NCBI GenBank assembly: GCA_017744285.1
Contig: JAGIBP010000013.1
Location: 1-64,000, forward strand
Length of the DNA: 64,000 nucleotides
From: Variovorax sp.
GTDB taxonomy: Bacteria > Pseudomonadota > Gammaproteobacteria > Burkholderiales > Burkholderiaceae_C
Direction: 5' to 3'
Numbering within the stretch: the stretch's first letter is position 1; each line of letters opens with the position of its first letter. Shown one piece after another: positions 23,591 through 35,357 of this stretch. Position numbers and translations under genes: made by a program. Under the pieces are notes generated by a model. It did no database searches. It was not told where the DNA came from and was given only the letters and a program-made list of their open reading frames with translations.

Positions 23591-25063
23591 TCAGTTGCGC
23601 CACGCGCCCATCGAGGCGTAGGGCTCGGGAACCGGATACGCCAGCCGGTCGGGCGCCGCGCTCGCGGCCACGGCCAGCAAGGCCCGGCGCTCGCCGGCGC
23701 TGAGCGCCGCCGGACGCAGCGCCTCGCGATGCCGTTCGAGAAAGCCGGTGTCGGTCTGCCCGGCCGCGAACGCGGGATGGCCCAGCACGCGCGCCAGGTA
23801 GTCGCTGTTGAGCGTCACGCCGAGCATCGCCGTCTCCGCCAGCGCTGTGCGCAGGCGCGAGATCGCCAGCCGCCGGTCCGCGCCGTGGGCGATCAGCTTG
23901 GCCAGCATCGAGTCGAAGTCGGCCGTCACCGCCGCGCCCTCTGTCACGCCGCCGTCGAAGCGCACGCCCGGCCCCTGCGGCGTGCGCAGCAACAGCACGC
24001 GCCCGGTGTCGGGCACGAAGCCGGCGTCGGCGTCCTCGGCGAGGATGCGGCATTCGATCGCGTGCCCCGAGGCGCGCACGTCGGCCTGCGCGATGCCCAG
24101 CGGCTCGCCCTGCGCCACCCGCAGTTGCAGTTCGACCAGGTCGAGGCCCGTGACCATCTCCGTCACCGGATGCTCCACCTGCAGCCGCGTGTTCATCTCG
24201 AGGAAAAAGAACTCGCCCTCTGGCGAGACGATGCATTCGACCGTGCCGGCGTTGACGTAGCCAGCGGCGGACGCGAGGCGCACCGCGGCGCTGCAGATGC
24301 GCTCGCGCAGCGCGGGCGAGAGGCCGGGTGCCGGCGATTCCTCGATCAGCTTCTGGAAGCGGCGCTGGATCGAGCATTCGCGCTCGCCGAGGTGGATGAC
24401 GTGGCCGTGCGCGTCGCCGAAGACCTGCACCTCGATGTGGCGCGGCCGCTCCACGAAGCGCTCCGCGAACAGGCGCCCGTCGCCGAAGTAGCGCTGGCTT
24501 TCGCCGCGCGCGATCTCGATGGCGGCGCCCAGGTCCTGCTCGCGGCGCACGATCTGCATGCCCTTGCCGCCACCGCCGGCCGCGCCCTTGATGAGCAGCG
24601 GGAAGCCGATGCCGCGCGCCCGCTCGGCGAAGCTCGCCGGATCGTCCGCCTCGTCGGCCGAGGGCGTCACCGGGACGTCGTGCCGCATCGCGAAGCGGCG
24701 CGCGCTGATCTTGTCGCCCATCAGTTCGATCGCATCCGCCGTCGGCCCGACGAAGACCAGGCCGGCATCGGCCACGGCGCGCGCGAAGGCGGCGTTCTCC
24801 GAGAGGAAGCCGTAGCCGGGGTGGATCGCATCGCAGCCGGTGTCGCGCGCGGCGCGGATCAACCCCTTCGCATCGAGCCAGGCCGCCACCGGCGGTTCGC
24901 CGAAGACTTCGACCGTCTCGGTCGCGGCGGCGAGCGCCGGGCCGGCGCGGTCCTTCTCGTGCCAGGGCACGACGGTCTCGATGCCCATGCGCGCCGCGGT
25001 GCGCACGATGCGCAGCGCGATCTCCGCGCGGTTGGCGATGAAGAGTCTGCGGATCGGTCTCAT
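23591..25063 (-). CDS. Biotin carboxylase subunit (free-standing)
   Basis: The 490-residue ATP-grasp enzyme carboxylates biotin using bicarbonate and ATP. It shows RLFIANRAEIALRIVR at the N-terminus, HPGYGFLSENAAFA, the glycine-rich loop KGAAGGGGKGMQIV, HIEVQVFGD, ERECSIQRRFQKLIEE, FLEMNTRLQVEHPVTEMVTG and the C-terminal ECRILAEDA. It ends at GAWRN just where an MCC/GCC alpha chain would enter its BT domain. The alpha chain is therefore split into two genes. Its ATG overlaps the TetR stop by four bases. Confidence 0.92.
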   Translation of the reverse strand: MRPIRRLFIANRAEIALRIVRTAARMGIETVVPWHEKDRAGPALAAATETVEVFGEPPVAAWLDAKGLIRAARDTGCDAIHPGYGFLSENAAFARAVADAGLVFVGPTADAIELMGDKISARRFAMRHDVPVTPSADEADDPASFAERARGIGFPLLIKGAAGGGGKGMQIVRREQDLGAAIEIARGESQRYFGDGRLFAERFVERPRHIEVQVFGDAHGHVIHLGERECSIQRRFQKLIEESPAPGLSPALRERICSAAVRLASAAGYVNAGTVECIVSPEGEFFFLEMNTRLQVEHPVTEMVTGLDLVELQLRVAQGEPLGIAQADVRASGHAIECRILAEDADAGFVPDTGRVLLLRTPQGPGVRFDGGVTEGAAVTADFDSMLAKLIAHGADRRLAISRLRTALAETAMLGVTLNSDYLARVLGHPAFAAGQTDTGFLERHREALRPAALSAGERRALLAVAASAAPDRLAYPVPEPYASMGAWRN

Positions 25064-25917
25064 GGGGACTTCCTGCGCCGCTTCGCGGCAGCCGACGGGG
25101 CGGAGGGAGCCGGCGCCGCCGCGGCCTCGGCCCGCGGCAGGCCCTCGGCAACGATGCGTTCGAGCCGGGCGAGGCGGCGCTCGATGTCGCCCTGCGACGG
25201 CGAATCGCCGGGCGCGGCCGGCTCGCCGCCGCGCGCTCGCTCGGCCGGCGCCAGGATGCCGTTCAGCAGCATCGCGGTGTAGCTGTCCGCCATCGCTTCG
25301 ACATCGATGGTGCCGCGGCCGTACAGCAGCGACCACATCCGGTGCTCGATGCCGCCGTAGACCATGCTGCGCACCGTCTCTGCATCGGTGTCGGCCGGAA
25401 GCTCGCCCTGCTGCATGGCCTCGCGCACCGTGAGCAGCAGGAAGGAGGTGTAGCGCACATGCAGGTCGTGCAGCACCGACTTGAAATACTCGGGGCTGGT
25501 GCGCACCTCGTGCAGCACGATGCGCGAGAGGCTGGGTTCCTCGACATACACGCGCAGATGCCGCCACACGAGGTAGCGCAGGCGGCTGCGCAGGCCGTGG
25601 ATGCGCGCGAAGCTGTCCGCGATGTCCTGGATGAGCGGCTCGTACATGCCGCGCAGCACTTCGTTGAGCAGGTCGCGCTTGGTCGGGAAGTACGCGTACA
25701 CGAGGCCTTCGACCACGCCGACGCGCGCCGCGATCTCGCTGACCGAGGAGCGCTCGAAGCCCTTCTCGAGAAAGGCCTCGCGCGCCGCGGCCAGGATCTC
25801 GGCGGCGCGGCGCATGCGCCGGGGGGTCTGCTTGCCGACGGCAATCGGCGTCACCTTCTCGGCTTCGCGTCCGCGGCCGCCGCTCTGGCTGGATGGGGAT
25901 CTTGCGTTGGATTTCAT
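25060..25917 (-). CDS. TetR-family regulator inside the operon
   Basis: The 285-residue regulator has a TetR DNA-binding domain (AAREAFLEKGFERSSVSEIAARVGVVEGLVYAYFPTK-type helix-turn-helix) at about residues 40-85 and a ligand domain up to about 230. A low-complexity Pro/Ala/Arg tail follows, with an Arg/Lys-rich end (AAAKRRRKSP). It overlaps its neighbours on both sides by four bases, so it is expressed with the pathway and probably represses it. Candidate operators are the two inverted repeats at 36250-36314. In Pseudomonas, AtuR is the equivalent regulator. Confidence 0.88.
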   Translation of the reverse strand: MKSNARSPSSQSGGRGREAEKVTPIAVGKQTPRRMRRAAEILAAAREAFLEKGFERSSVSEIAARVGVVEGLVYAYFPTKRDLLNEVLRGMYEPLIQDIADSFARIHGLRSRLRYLVWRHLRVYVEEPSLSRIVLHEVRTSPEYFKSVLHDLHVRYTSFLLLTVREAMQQGELPADTDAETVRSMVYGGIEHRMWSLLYGRGTIDVEAMADSYTAMLLNGILAPAERARGGEPAAPGDSPSQGDIERRLARLERIVAEGLPRAEAAAAPAPSAPSAAAKRRRKSP

Positions 25918-27722
25918 GGGAGTGTCTGCAGGACGGCCGTCGGCACGTCGATCTCGATGTCGAGCAGCATCTGTGCGAAGGCCTTGCCTTGCGGGTCGTA
26001 GCGCAGCGAGGCGATGCCGCCGCCGCCGAGCGCGTTGTCGAGCGTGAAGTTGAGCGCGTGGAAACCCGGCAGCGCATGGCGCCGGACCTCGCCCGCGCAG
26101 ACGTGGGCGAAGTACGCCGCCACCTTGGCCGCGTCGAGTTCCCGCAGCAGCACGTGCCACGCCTCGGGCGAGCGCGCGATGATGCCGATGTTGGCCATGT
26201 CGCCCTTGTCGCCGCTGCGGCCATGGGCGATGCGCAGCAGCGGCACGCGTTCGGTGGGGCCCTGGAGCGGCTGCGGCGCGGGCGCGGCATCGTGCCGCTC
26301 CGGCGCGTGGTCGCTGCGCGCGGGTCGCACCTCCTCGAACGGCAGGGCTTCGCCGTCGAGGCTCACGCGCGCCGCCACGCTCCGGCGGTCCACCAGGAAG
26401 GAAAACAGCCGCACCACCGGCGACGGCGACGGCCGGCCCGCGGCGAAGCCGGTGATGCCTTGCGCCATGGCCGTGGCCGACGGCGCGATCTCGCGCGCCA
26501 GCAATTCGAGCGCGGCGCGCTCGCCGTGCCGGGCCGCGATCTTCAGCACGACCTCGCGGCTGCCCTGCATGCGCGAATGCGCGCCGTAGGTGCCTTCGGC
26601 GCCGAGCACTTCGAGGCTGGTCGCGCCGAAGTCCGCCAGACCCCGTTCGGCGAACAGGCGGCGACAGCGCGCGAAGATGGCCTCGCCCACGCGCCGCGCC
26701 TTGTCGGCCGCTCGCGCGCCGCCGATCATCAGCGTGCCGAACAGCCGCCAGCCGTCGGCGTAGGTCGCGCTGACCTTCAGGCTCGGCGGCGCGGCGCGGC
26801 CCCTGGCGCCGCTGACGCGAACGCGGTCCACGCCCTCCTGCGCGAGCCGCACCTCGGCGAAGTCGCAGCAGACGTCCGGCAGCAGGTAGGCGCGCGGATC
26901 GCCGATCTCGTAGACGATCTGTTCGGCCGCCGTGCCGGTCGACACCAGGCCCCCGGTGCCGGGTGGCTTGGTCAGCACGAAGCTTTCGCCGTCGGCCGTG
27001 CATTCGACGATCGGGAAGCCCATGTCGTCCCAGCCCGGCACCTGTTCCCAGTCGGTGAAGATGCCGCCGGTGGCCTGCGCGCCGCATTCGATCAGGTGGC
27101 CCGCGAGGCTGCCGGTCGCGAGCTTGTCCCAGGCGTCCCAGCGCCAGCCGAAGGCATGCACCAGGGGCGCGAGCGTCACGGCACTGTCCACCACCCGGCC
27201 GGTGATGACGATCTCGGCGCCCGCGTCGAGCGCCGCGACGATCGGCTGCGCGCCCAGGTAGGCGTTGACGCTCAGGAAGCTGTCGGGCATCGCGGCACCG
27301 CTGAACATCTCGCGCGTTCCGGCGGCGCGCAATGCGTCGGCCTGCGAGGAGATGTCGTCGCCTTCGACGACCGCGATGCGCATCGCGATGCCCTGCGCGT
27401 CGAGGGCCTTCCTGAGCGCGTCGCGGCAGGCGCCGGGGTGGACGCCGCCCGCATTCGAGACCACGCGGATGCCGCGCGCCCGGAGCTCGGGCGCCAGCGC
27501 GGCGACGATGCGCACGAAGTCCGGCGCATAGCCCGCGTCCGCCGACCTGGCGCGCGCGCGGGCCAGCAGCGACATCGTGATCTCGGCCAGGAAGTCGAAC
27601 ACGAGGAAGTCGATCTCCCCGTGGCGCACGAGCTGCGCGGCGGCCGCTTCGGAATCGCCCCAGAAGCCGCTGGCGCAGCCGATCCGCAGGGGGCGGGTGG
27701 AGGTTGCGGAAGGTGTGTTCAT
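25914..27722 (-). CDS. AtuA-family protein (DUF1446) with C-terminal AtuA-like domain
   Basis: The 602-residue protein has the DUF1446 core: RIGCASGFWGDSEAAAAQLV, DFLVFDFLAEITMSLLARA, VVSNAGGVHPGA, EIVITGRVVDSAVTLAPLVHAFGW, HLIECGAQATGG and the GTGGLVSTGTAAEQIVYEIGDP segment. A C-terminal ferredoxin-fold AtuA-like domain (PLLRIAHGRSGDKGDMANIGIIAR) begins near residue 488. AtuA is needed for growth on citronellol or geraniol in Pseudomonas but its reaction is unknown. Its presence is the main reason for comparing this operon with Atu. Confidence 0.88.
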   Translation of the reverse strand: MNTPSATSTRPLRIGCASGFWGDSEAAAAQLVRHGEIDFLVFDFLAEITMSLLARARARSADAGYAPDFVRIVAALAPELRARGIRVVSNAGGVHPGACRDALRKALDAQGIAMRIAVVEGDDISSQADALRAAGTREMFSGAAMPDSFLSVNAYLGAQPIVAALDAGAEIVITGRVVDSAVTLAPLVHAFGWRWDAWDKLATGSLAGHLIECGAQATGGIFTDWEQVPGWDDMGFPIVECTADGESFVLTKPPGTGGLVSTGTAAEQIVYEIGDPRAYLLPDVCCDFAEVRLAQEGVDRVRVSGARGRAAPPSLKVSATYADGWRLFGTLMIGGARAADKARRVGEAIFARCRRLFAERGLADFGATSLEVLGAEGTYGAHSRMQGSREVVLKIAARHGERAALELLAREIAPSATAMAQGITGFAAGRPSPSPVVRLFSFLVDRRSVAARVSLDGEALPFEEVRPARSDHAPERHDAAPAPQPLQGPTERVPLLRIAHGRSGDKGDMANIGIIARSPEAWHVLLRELDAAKVAAYFAHVCAGEVRRHALPGFHALNFTLDNALGGGGIASLRYDPQGKAFAQMLLDIEIDVPTAVLQTLP

Positions 27723-27729
27723 GTCGATC

Positions 27730-28536
27730 TCAGCGGCCGGGCCAGACCGGCGCGCGGCGTTCGGCGAAGGCCTTCATCCCCTCGCGCGTGTCCTCGCTCT
27801 GCGAGAGCACGGGCAGGATGGCCTGCGCGAGGTTGAGGGCATCCTGGTAAGGCAGGTCGGTGATCGCGCCGATCGCACGGCGGCCGATGCGCAGGGCCAC
27901 CGGCGAGTTGGCGGCGAGCGTCGCGACCATCTCGTCGACCGCCGCGTCCAGGCGCTCGCGCGGCACCACGCGGTTCACGATGTCGAAGCGCTCGGCCTCG
28001 GCGGCGCCGAAGCGGTGCGCGAAGAAGCACATCTCCAGCAGCCGGCGTCGCGGGATCACGCGCATCAGGAGCGGCAGGATCATCATCGGGAACACGCCGA
28101 CCTTCGCCTCGGTGGTGCCGAACATCGCGTCGTCGCAGGCCACCGCGAAGTCGCACGCGCAGATGAGGCCGAGCCCGCCGCCGAACGCGCTGCCGTTGAC
28201 GCGGGCGATCACCGGCAGGTTGCACTTGTCGAGCGCGCGGAACAACTCCGCGATCGGGTTGTCGAAGCGGCCCGGCTCCAGCGCGAAGGGCGAGCCGTCG
28301 GCCGTCGGCTTGAGCTGGCCGCCAGCGCAGAAGGTCTTGTCGCCCGCGCCCGTGAGCACGACGGCGCGCACGCCGTCCATCGCTTCCGCGGCGCGCAGGG
28401 CGGCGATGAGTTCCTGCATCACCGCGTCGGACATCGTGTTGTGCGCCTCGGCGCGATCGATGGTGATGCGGCAGGCCGCGCCGATGCGCTCGACCCGGAC
28501 CTGCGCGCGCACCGCGGCGTTGCCGGCCCCGGTCAT
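27730..28536 (-). CDS. Enoyl-CoA hydratase/isomerase (one catalytic Glu)
   Basis: The 268-residue crotonase has FCAGGQLKP and GSAFGGGLGLICACDFAVA, in which the first catalytic Glu is Gly, and FGTTEAKVGVFPMM, which keeps the second Glu. Isohexenylglutaconyl-CoA (AtuE) and methylglutaconyl-CoA (LiuC) hydratases are plausible homologues by context. A single acidic residue also fits isomerases. It overlaps the SDR stop by four bases and precedes AtuA by 7. Confidence 0.85.
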   Translation of the reverse strand: MTGAGNAAVRAQVRVERIGAACRITIDRAEAHNTMSDAVMQELIAALRAAEAMDGVRAVVLTGAGDKTFCAGGQLKPTADGSPFALEPGRFDNPIAELFRALDKCNLPVIARVNGSAFGGGLGLICACDFAVACDDAMFGTTEAKVGVFPMMILPLLMRVIPRRRLLEMCFFAHRFGAAEAERFDIVNRVVPRERLDAAVDEMVATLAANSPVALRIGRRAIGAITDLPYQDALNLAQAILPVLSQSEDTREGMKAFAERRAPVWPGR

Positions 28537-29462
28537 GCCGCCTCTCCCTGATCGGGCTGGTCCGCGAGCGTTTCGGGCGGCTGGTATTGCGGAAAGCCGT
28601 TGAACGGGAAGCTGCGCGCGGCCGGCTCCAGCTTCCAGGTCGGCCGCGCGGTCGGCACGCCGCCGTCGACGCGCAAGATGGTGCCGCTGATGAAGCCCGC
28701 CGCCTCCGACAGCAGGAACACCGCGGCGGCCGACAGCTCGGCCTCGGTGCCGAAGCGCTGCAGCGGCACCTTGCCGCGCAGGCCGCGCAGCACGTTGCGG
28801 TAATGCTCGTCGTAGGTGTCGATGCCCGCGGACGCGATCCAGCCCGGCGCCACGCCGTTGACGCGCACGCCCGCGTGCCCCCACTCGCAGGCCGCGGTCT
28901 CGGTGAAGGTCAGCACGCCGCCGCGCGCCGCGCCCGAGTGGCCCATGCCCGGCAGGCCGCCCCAGATGTCGGCCAGCATGTTCACGATGCTGCCGCCATG
29001 CGCCTCCATCCACTGCACATAGCATTCGCGCGAGAAGAGAAAGGTGCCGTGCAGGTTGTTGCGCACGACCGCATCCCAGCCCTTGAGCGAGATGTCGCGC
29101 AGCGGCGCCGGGTACTGGCCGCCGGCGCAGTTGAAGAGGCCGTCGATGCGCCCGTGCGCCGCCACGATCGCGGCCACCGTGGCCCGCACGCCCTCCTCGT
29201 CGCGGATGTCGCAGGCATGGCGCGTGACGTCGCCGGCGCGCTCGGGGTAGATCGTGGCGATCTCCTCGGCCACCGCGTCGAGCTTGGCCGTCTGCCGCCC
29301 GACCAGCGCGAGGCGCGCGCCCAGGCTCGCCAGCTCGTGCGCCGTGCAGCGGCCGAGCCCGCTGCCGCCGCCGGTCACCACCACCGTGCGCCCGTCGAAC
29401 AGGCCGGGGCGGAAGGCCGAACGGTAGCGCTCGGTACTCGTGAGGGAAGAGGCTGTGGTCAT
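28533..29462 (-). CDS. SDR oxidoreductase, dienoyl-CoA reductase/AtuB-AtuG-like
   Basis: The 309-residue SDR has TVVVTGGGSGLGRCTAHELA near residues 26-45, NCAGGQYPAPL near 114 and VRVNGVAPGWI near 200. At the active site the YxxxK motif is replaced by GHSGAARGG. This recalls 2,4-dienoyl-CoA reductases, where Ser stands at the Tyr position and Lys follows; here Lys has become Arg. It probably acts on a CoA thioester. The C-terminal extension RPTWKLEPAARSFPFNGFPQY is longer than in typical SDRs. Confidence 0.85.
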   Translation of the reverse strand: MTTASSLTSTERYRSAFRPGLFDGRTVVVTGGGSGLGRCTAHELASLGARLALVGRQTAKLDAVAEEIATIYPERAGDVTRHACDIRDEEGVRATVAAIVAAHGRIDGLFNCAGGQYPAPLRDISLKGWDAVVRNNLHGTFLFSRECYVQWMEAHGGSIVNMLADIWGGLPGMGHSGAARGGVLTFTETAACEWGHAGVRVNGVAPGWIASAGIDTYDEHYRNVLRGLRGKVPLQRFGTEAELSAAAVFLLSEAAGFISGTILRVDGGVPTARPTWKLEPAARSFPFNGFPQYQPPETLADQPDQGEAA

Positions 29463-29488
29463 GGCGTGGCGGTGTCGGGCGGTGCGGA

Positions 29489-30700
29489 TCAGTAGGCGAT
29501 GAAGTCGGTCAGCGATTTCACCGTACCGCTTTGCGGATCGGTCTGGAAGAGCTTGATCGGCATCACGGCCTGGCCCTTCGGGTTGTCGAACGAGACCGGG
29601 CCGCTCAAGCCGCCCACCTTGTAGTCCTTGAGCTTGTCGAGCTGCGCGATGACGCAGGCGCGCGTCACGTTGGCACCACAGCGGCGCACGCCCTCGGCGA
29701 ACACCATCGTGCCGACGTAGCCGCTGACCGTGTAGCGGTTGAAGTTGGCGTAGTCGTCGGCGCTCAGGTACTTCTTGGCCGACGCCATCAGCGCAACGCC
29801 GGCGGGGTCGTAGTTCGAGGCGTAGTAGTCGGGAATGAGGTACTGGTACCCCGAGGGCGCCGCGAGCTTCACGGCCGCCGGCAGCTGGCCGGCCCACAGC
29901 GTGGCAAGCGTCGCATCCATGTCGAGGCGCCGCAGCTCCGACATGATCGATGCCGACTCGGTGGTGAGCGTGCCGAGGTAGATGGCGTTGACGCCCTTCT
30001 CCTTCAGCGTCAGCACTTCGGCCGAGAAGTCCTTGGCGCCGCGCTTGAAGGAGATCTCGGCCACGCTGCTCAGGCCATATTCCTTCACCGCCTTCTGGTA
30101 GCCCGAAAGCAGCGCCTTTCCGAAGTCGTCGTCCTGGTAGAGGATGCCGAACTTCGCGCCCTTCTTGTTCATCTTCTCGGCCATGTAGCGGATCGGCACG
30201 TAGCCCGCATAGTCGTAGTCGGGCCCGATCATGAAGACGTTGGGCCGCCGCGGCGTGACCACGGCCGGGTTGGGCGCCATGTGCACGATGGTCGGGATCT
30301 TCGCCTCCTCGATCGCCGGCAACATCGCGACCATGTGCGAGCTACCGGTGGTGCCGGTGAGGCCGAAGACCTTGTCCGAATCGATCAGCTTCTTGACCGC
30401 CGAGACGGACCGCGCCGGCACGTAGCCATCGTCCTCGTAGACCGCGCGCAGCTTGCGGCCGTTGATGCCGCCAGCGGCATTGATCTCGGCAATGGCCAGC
30501 TTCGAGCCGGCCGCGCCGGCCTTGCCGATCAGCGAGGCCGGCCCCGACATGGGCTGCACTTCGCCGAGCAGGATCTCGGTAGCGGTCACGCCCACGTCCT
30601 GCGCCAGCGCGAACGAGGCCGCGCCCGAGGCCGCCAGCGCGCCCAGGGTGCGCCGCAGGGTGCGGGTTGCCGGCATGCCTGTCATGTGTCTCGTGCTCAT
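29489..30700 (-). CDS. Branched-chain amino-acid-type ABC substrate-binding protein (system 1)
   Basis: The 403-residue periplasmic protein has a Sec signal ending near ASFALAQ and a LivK/Leu-Ile-Val-binding fold: ATEILLGEVQPMSGPASLIGKAG, FGLTGTTGSSHMVAMLPAIEEAKIPT, FGILYQDDDFGKAL and GVNAIYLGTLTTESA. The ATG at 30700 is chosen over 30751 because it has a GGAGAC site and starts shortly before the signal. In this operon the ligand is more likely an organic acid or isoprenoid acid than an amino acid, as proteins of this family bind many carboxylates. Confidence 0.9.
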   Translation of the reverse strand: MSTRHMTGMPATRTLRRTLGALAASGAASFALAQDVGVTATEILLGEVQPMSGPASLIGKAGAAGSKLAIAEINAAGGINGRKLRAVYEDDGYVPARSVSAVKKLIDSDKVFGLTGTTGSSHMVAMLPAIEEAKIPTIVHMAPNPAVVTPRRPNVFMIGPDYDYAGYVPIRYMAEKMNKKGAKFGILYQDDDFGKALLSGYQKAVKEYGLSSVAEISFKRGAKDFSAEVLTLKEKGVNAIYLGTLTTESASIMSELRRLDMDATLATLWAGQLPAAVKLAAPSGYQYLIPDYYASNYDPAGVALMASAKKYLSADDYANFNRYTVSGYVGTMVFAEGVRRCGANVTRACVIAQLDKLKDYKVGGLSGPVSFDNPKGQAVMPIKLFQTDPQSGTVKSLTDFIAY

Positions 30701-30755
30701 TGCTGTCTCCTGTTGTTGGCTGAAAAGTGATCGAGGCCCGGTGCGGCGCACGCCT

Positions 30756-31802
30756 TCATTGCGACAGCGGCCACTGCACCCAGAAACGCTTGGACTTGCG
30801 CCAGATGCCCGCCAGGCCCTCCGGCTCGAGCCGCAGGAACAGCAGGATCACGACGCCGTACATCAGGCCCTTGACCTCGTAGATGCGGTCGGCCATGAGC
30901 GTGCGCACGCCGTCGCCGGCGGCATCGAACCCGAAGCTGAGCAGTTCGGGCAAGAGCAGGATCAGCGCCGCACCGAGGATCGCGCCGTGGATGCGCCCCA
31001 TGCCGCCGACGATGATCATGGCCAGCGCCTCGATGCTGGTCAGCACGCTGAAGGTGTCGACGTTCACGAAGCGCGTCTGCAGCGCCACCATCGCGCCCGC
31101 CACGCCGGTGTAGAAGGCGCTGACCATGAAGGCCAGCAGCTTGTAGCGCATGAGGTCGATGCCCATCGCCCGGGCCGCGATGTCGTGGTCGCGCAGGGCG
31201 AGCCAGGCCCGCCCGATGCGCGTGCGCATGAGGTTCAGCGTGATGAAGACGAACAGCACCAGCATCGCGAGCGCCGCGTAGTAGAAGCGCTGGTCGCCCT
31301 TGAACGAGATGCCGAGCACGCTCAGCGCCTCGACCGGCATGCCCGCCGAGCCGCGCGTGATGTCCTCGGCGAACAGCACCACATGCCGCACGATGAAGGT
31401 GAAGGCCAGCGTGGTGATCGCGAGGTACAGGCCCTTCAGGCGCAGCGACGGCACGCCGACGATCAGGCTCGCCAGAGCCGCGACGCCGCCCGCGAGCGGG
31501 ATCGCCAGCAGCGTCGGGACGTGGTAGTCGGTCGTGAGGATGGCCTGCGCGTAGGCGCCGATCAGCAGGAACCCGGCGTGCCCGAGCGAGATCTGGCCAG
31601 CCACGCCCGAGAGCAGGTTCAGGCCGAGCACCCCGATCGACACCACGAAGATGCTGGTCAGCATGTTCAGGCCATGCGCGCCGAACCACGCGGGCGCCAG
31701 CGCCAGCAGCACGAGGCCTGCGAAGGACCACCACCAGGTCGCCGGCTGCGTCGACAACGACACCAGGCCGGCGTAGGAGACTTGATAGGTTCTGCTGCGC
31801 AT
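30756..31802 (-). CDS. livM: Branched-chain amino-acid-type ABC permease LivM (system 1)
   Basis: The 348-residue inner-membrane permease has about ten hydrophobic segments and LivM family landmarks: GVLGLNLLSGVAGQISLGHAGFLLIGAYA near residues 38-66, LRTRIGRAWLALRDHDIAARAMGID (EAA-like loop) and a conserved MIIVGGMGRIHGAILGAA near the C-terminus. It pairs with the LivH gene upstream, with which it shares one base (TGATG). Confidence 0.92.
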   Translation of the reverse strand: MRSRTYQVSYAGLVSLSTQPATWWWSFAGLVLLALAPAWFGAHGLNMLTSIFVVSIGVLGLNLLSGVAGQISLGHAGFLLIGAYAQAILTTDYHVPTLLAIPLAGGVAALASLIVGVPSLRLKGLYLAITTLAFTFIVRHVVLFAEDITRGSAGMPVEALSVLGISFKGDQRFYYAALAMLVLFVFITLNLMRTRIGRAWLALRDHDIAARAMGIDLMRYKLLAFMVSAFYTGVAGAMVALQTRFVNVDTFSVLTSIEALAMIIVGGMGRIHGAILGAALILLLPELLSFGFDAAGDGVRTLMADRIYEVKGLMYGVVILLFLRLEPEGLAGIWRKSKRFWVQWPLSQ

Positions 31803-32673
31803 CAGACTCTTTCGATTTCACGTTGGCCGAAGAGGCCGTAGGGCTTGACCATCAGCACGACGATGATCAGCACGAAGCCGGCGATTTCCTTGAGCCCGCG
31901 CCCGAGGTAGCCGCCCGCGAGGTTCTCGACCACGCCGATCACCAGGCCGCCGAAGGCCCCGCCGATCACCGAGTCGAGCCCGCCGAGGATCGTGGCCGGG
32001 AAGCCGCGCAGACCCATCTGCGAGATCTCGGGTTCGAGGCTGAACATCAGGCAGAAGGCGAGCCCCGCGAAGGCCGCGAACACCGCCGACAGCGCCCAGG
32101 CGATGCCGCTGATGCGCTTGACGTCGATGCCCATCAGCAACGCGGTCGTCTCGTTGCTGGAGGTGGCGCGCATCGCGATGCCGATGCGCGATCGCGAGAA
32201 GAAGAGCCACATCAGCACGCACAGCACCGCGAGTGACACCAGCGCGAAGATCTGGCCCGGGTAGAGCGCCAGCCCCGCGAAGCGGATCACCGCGTTGCCG
32301 AAGGGGCGCGGGAAGGCGGTGGGCTCCACGCCCCAGACCAGGATCACCAGCGAGCGGATGACCACCGCCAGGCCGATGGTGACCATGACGCGCGAGAACA
32401 TCGGCTCGCCCAGCATCGGGCGGATGAAGACGCGCTCGATCGCCAGGCCCAGCAGCACCGCCACCGCGAGCACGCCCACCAGCAGCGGCCCGAAGCCGAT
32501 GCCCGGGATGGTCGCGAGGCTGAAGCTGATGTAGGCGATCAGCATCATCACCTCGCCCTGAGCGAAGTTCACCATGCCGGTGGCGCGGTAGACGATCGCG
32601 AAGCCCATCGCGACCAGGCCGTACAGGGTGCCGATCACGAGGCCGGAGGTGATCAGGTTGAGGAAGTAGTTCA

Positions 32674-32674
<1 letters not shown>
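31802..32674 (-). CDS. livH: Branched-chain amino-acid-type ABC permease LivH (system 1)
   Basis: The 290-residue inner-membrane protein has the LivH start NYFLNLITSGLVIGTLYGLVAMGFAIVYRATGMVNFAQGEV, the cytoplasmic loop SRSRIGIAMRATSSNETTALLMGIDVKR and GLRGFPATILGGLDSVIGGAFGG near the end. It forms the heterodimeric channel with LivM. Its start shares one base with the acyl-CoA synthetase stop. Confidence 0.92.
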
Positions 32675-34571
<1,897 letters not shown>

Positions 34572-34575
<4 letters not shown>

Positions 34576-35357
34576 GCCAGGGCCTCCATGCCCACACCCA
34601 GGTAGGCGGCGACGACGGCGGGGTCGGCCGCCACCTCGGCTGGCGTGCCGTCGGCGATCTTGCGGCCGAAGTTGAGCACGCAGACGTGGTCGGAAATGTC
34701 CATCACGATGCCCATCTCGTGCTCGATCATCATCACGGTGATGTTGCGTTCCTCGCGGATGTCGAGGATGAAGCGCGCGATGTCTTCCGTCTCTTCCTGG
34801 TTCATGCCCGAGACCATCTCGTCGAGCAGCAGGAGGCGCGGCTGCATCGCGAGCGCGCGGCCCAGTTCGACGCGCTTCTGCAGCCCGTAGGACAGGGTGC
34901 CCACCGGCAAGTCGCGGATCGTCTCGATCTCGAGGAACTCCACGATCTCCTCGGCCACTTCGCGCGCGGCGATCTCGGCGCGCCGCGCCGAACCCCAGAA
35001 CAACGCCGCGCCGACGATGCCGGTCGGCAGCCTCGCATGCAGCCCGGTCAGGATGTTGTCGATCACGCTCTCGTGCTTGAACACCGCGAGGTTCTGGAAG
35101 GTGCGCGCGATGCCGCGCCTGGACAGGCTGTGCGCGGGCGAACCCGCGATGTCCTGGCCGTCGAGCACGATGCGCCCCGCGCTCGCCGGCAGCAGGCACG
35201 AGATCAGGTTGAACAGCGTTGTCTTGCCGGCGCCGTTGGGCCCGATCACGCTGAAGATGTGCCCCTGCTGAACGCGCAGGTCGATGCCCGCGAGCGCCTC
35301 CAGGCCGCCGAAGCGCTTGCCCACGCCCTGCAGTTCGAGCAGTGCCGGGCCGCTCAT
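34572..35357 (-). CDS. livG: ABC transporter ATPase LivG (system 1)
   Basis: The 261-residue ATPase has Walker A GPNGAGKTT near residues 40-48, the Q-loop FQNLAVF, the LivG-specific insertion (GLHARLPTGIVGAALFWGS), signature LSYGLQKRVELGRALA, Walker B LLLLDEMVSGMN and the switch EHEMGIVMDISDHVCVLNFG. Note LDEMVSG where most LivG proteins have LDEPxAG. Start ATG 35357 overlaps the livF stop by ATGA; an ATG three codons upstream is possible. Confidence 0.92.
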
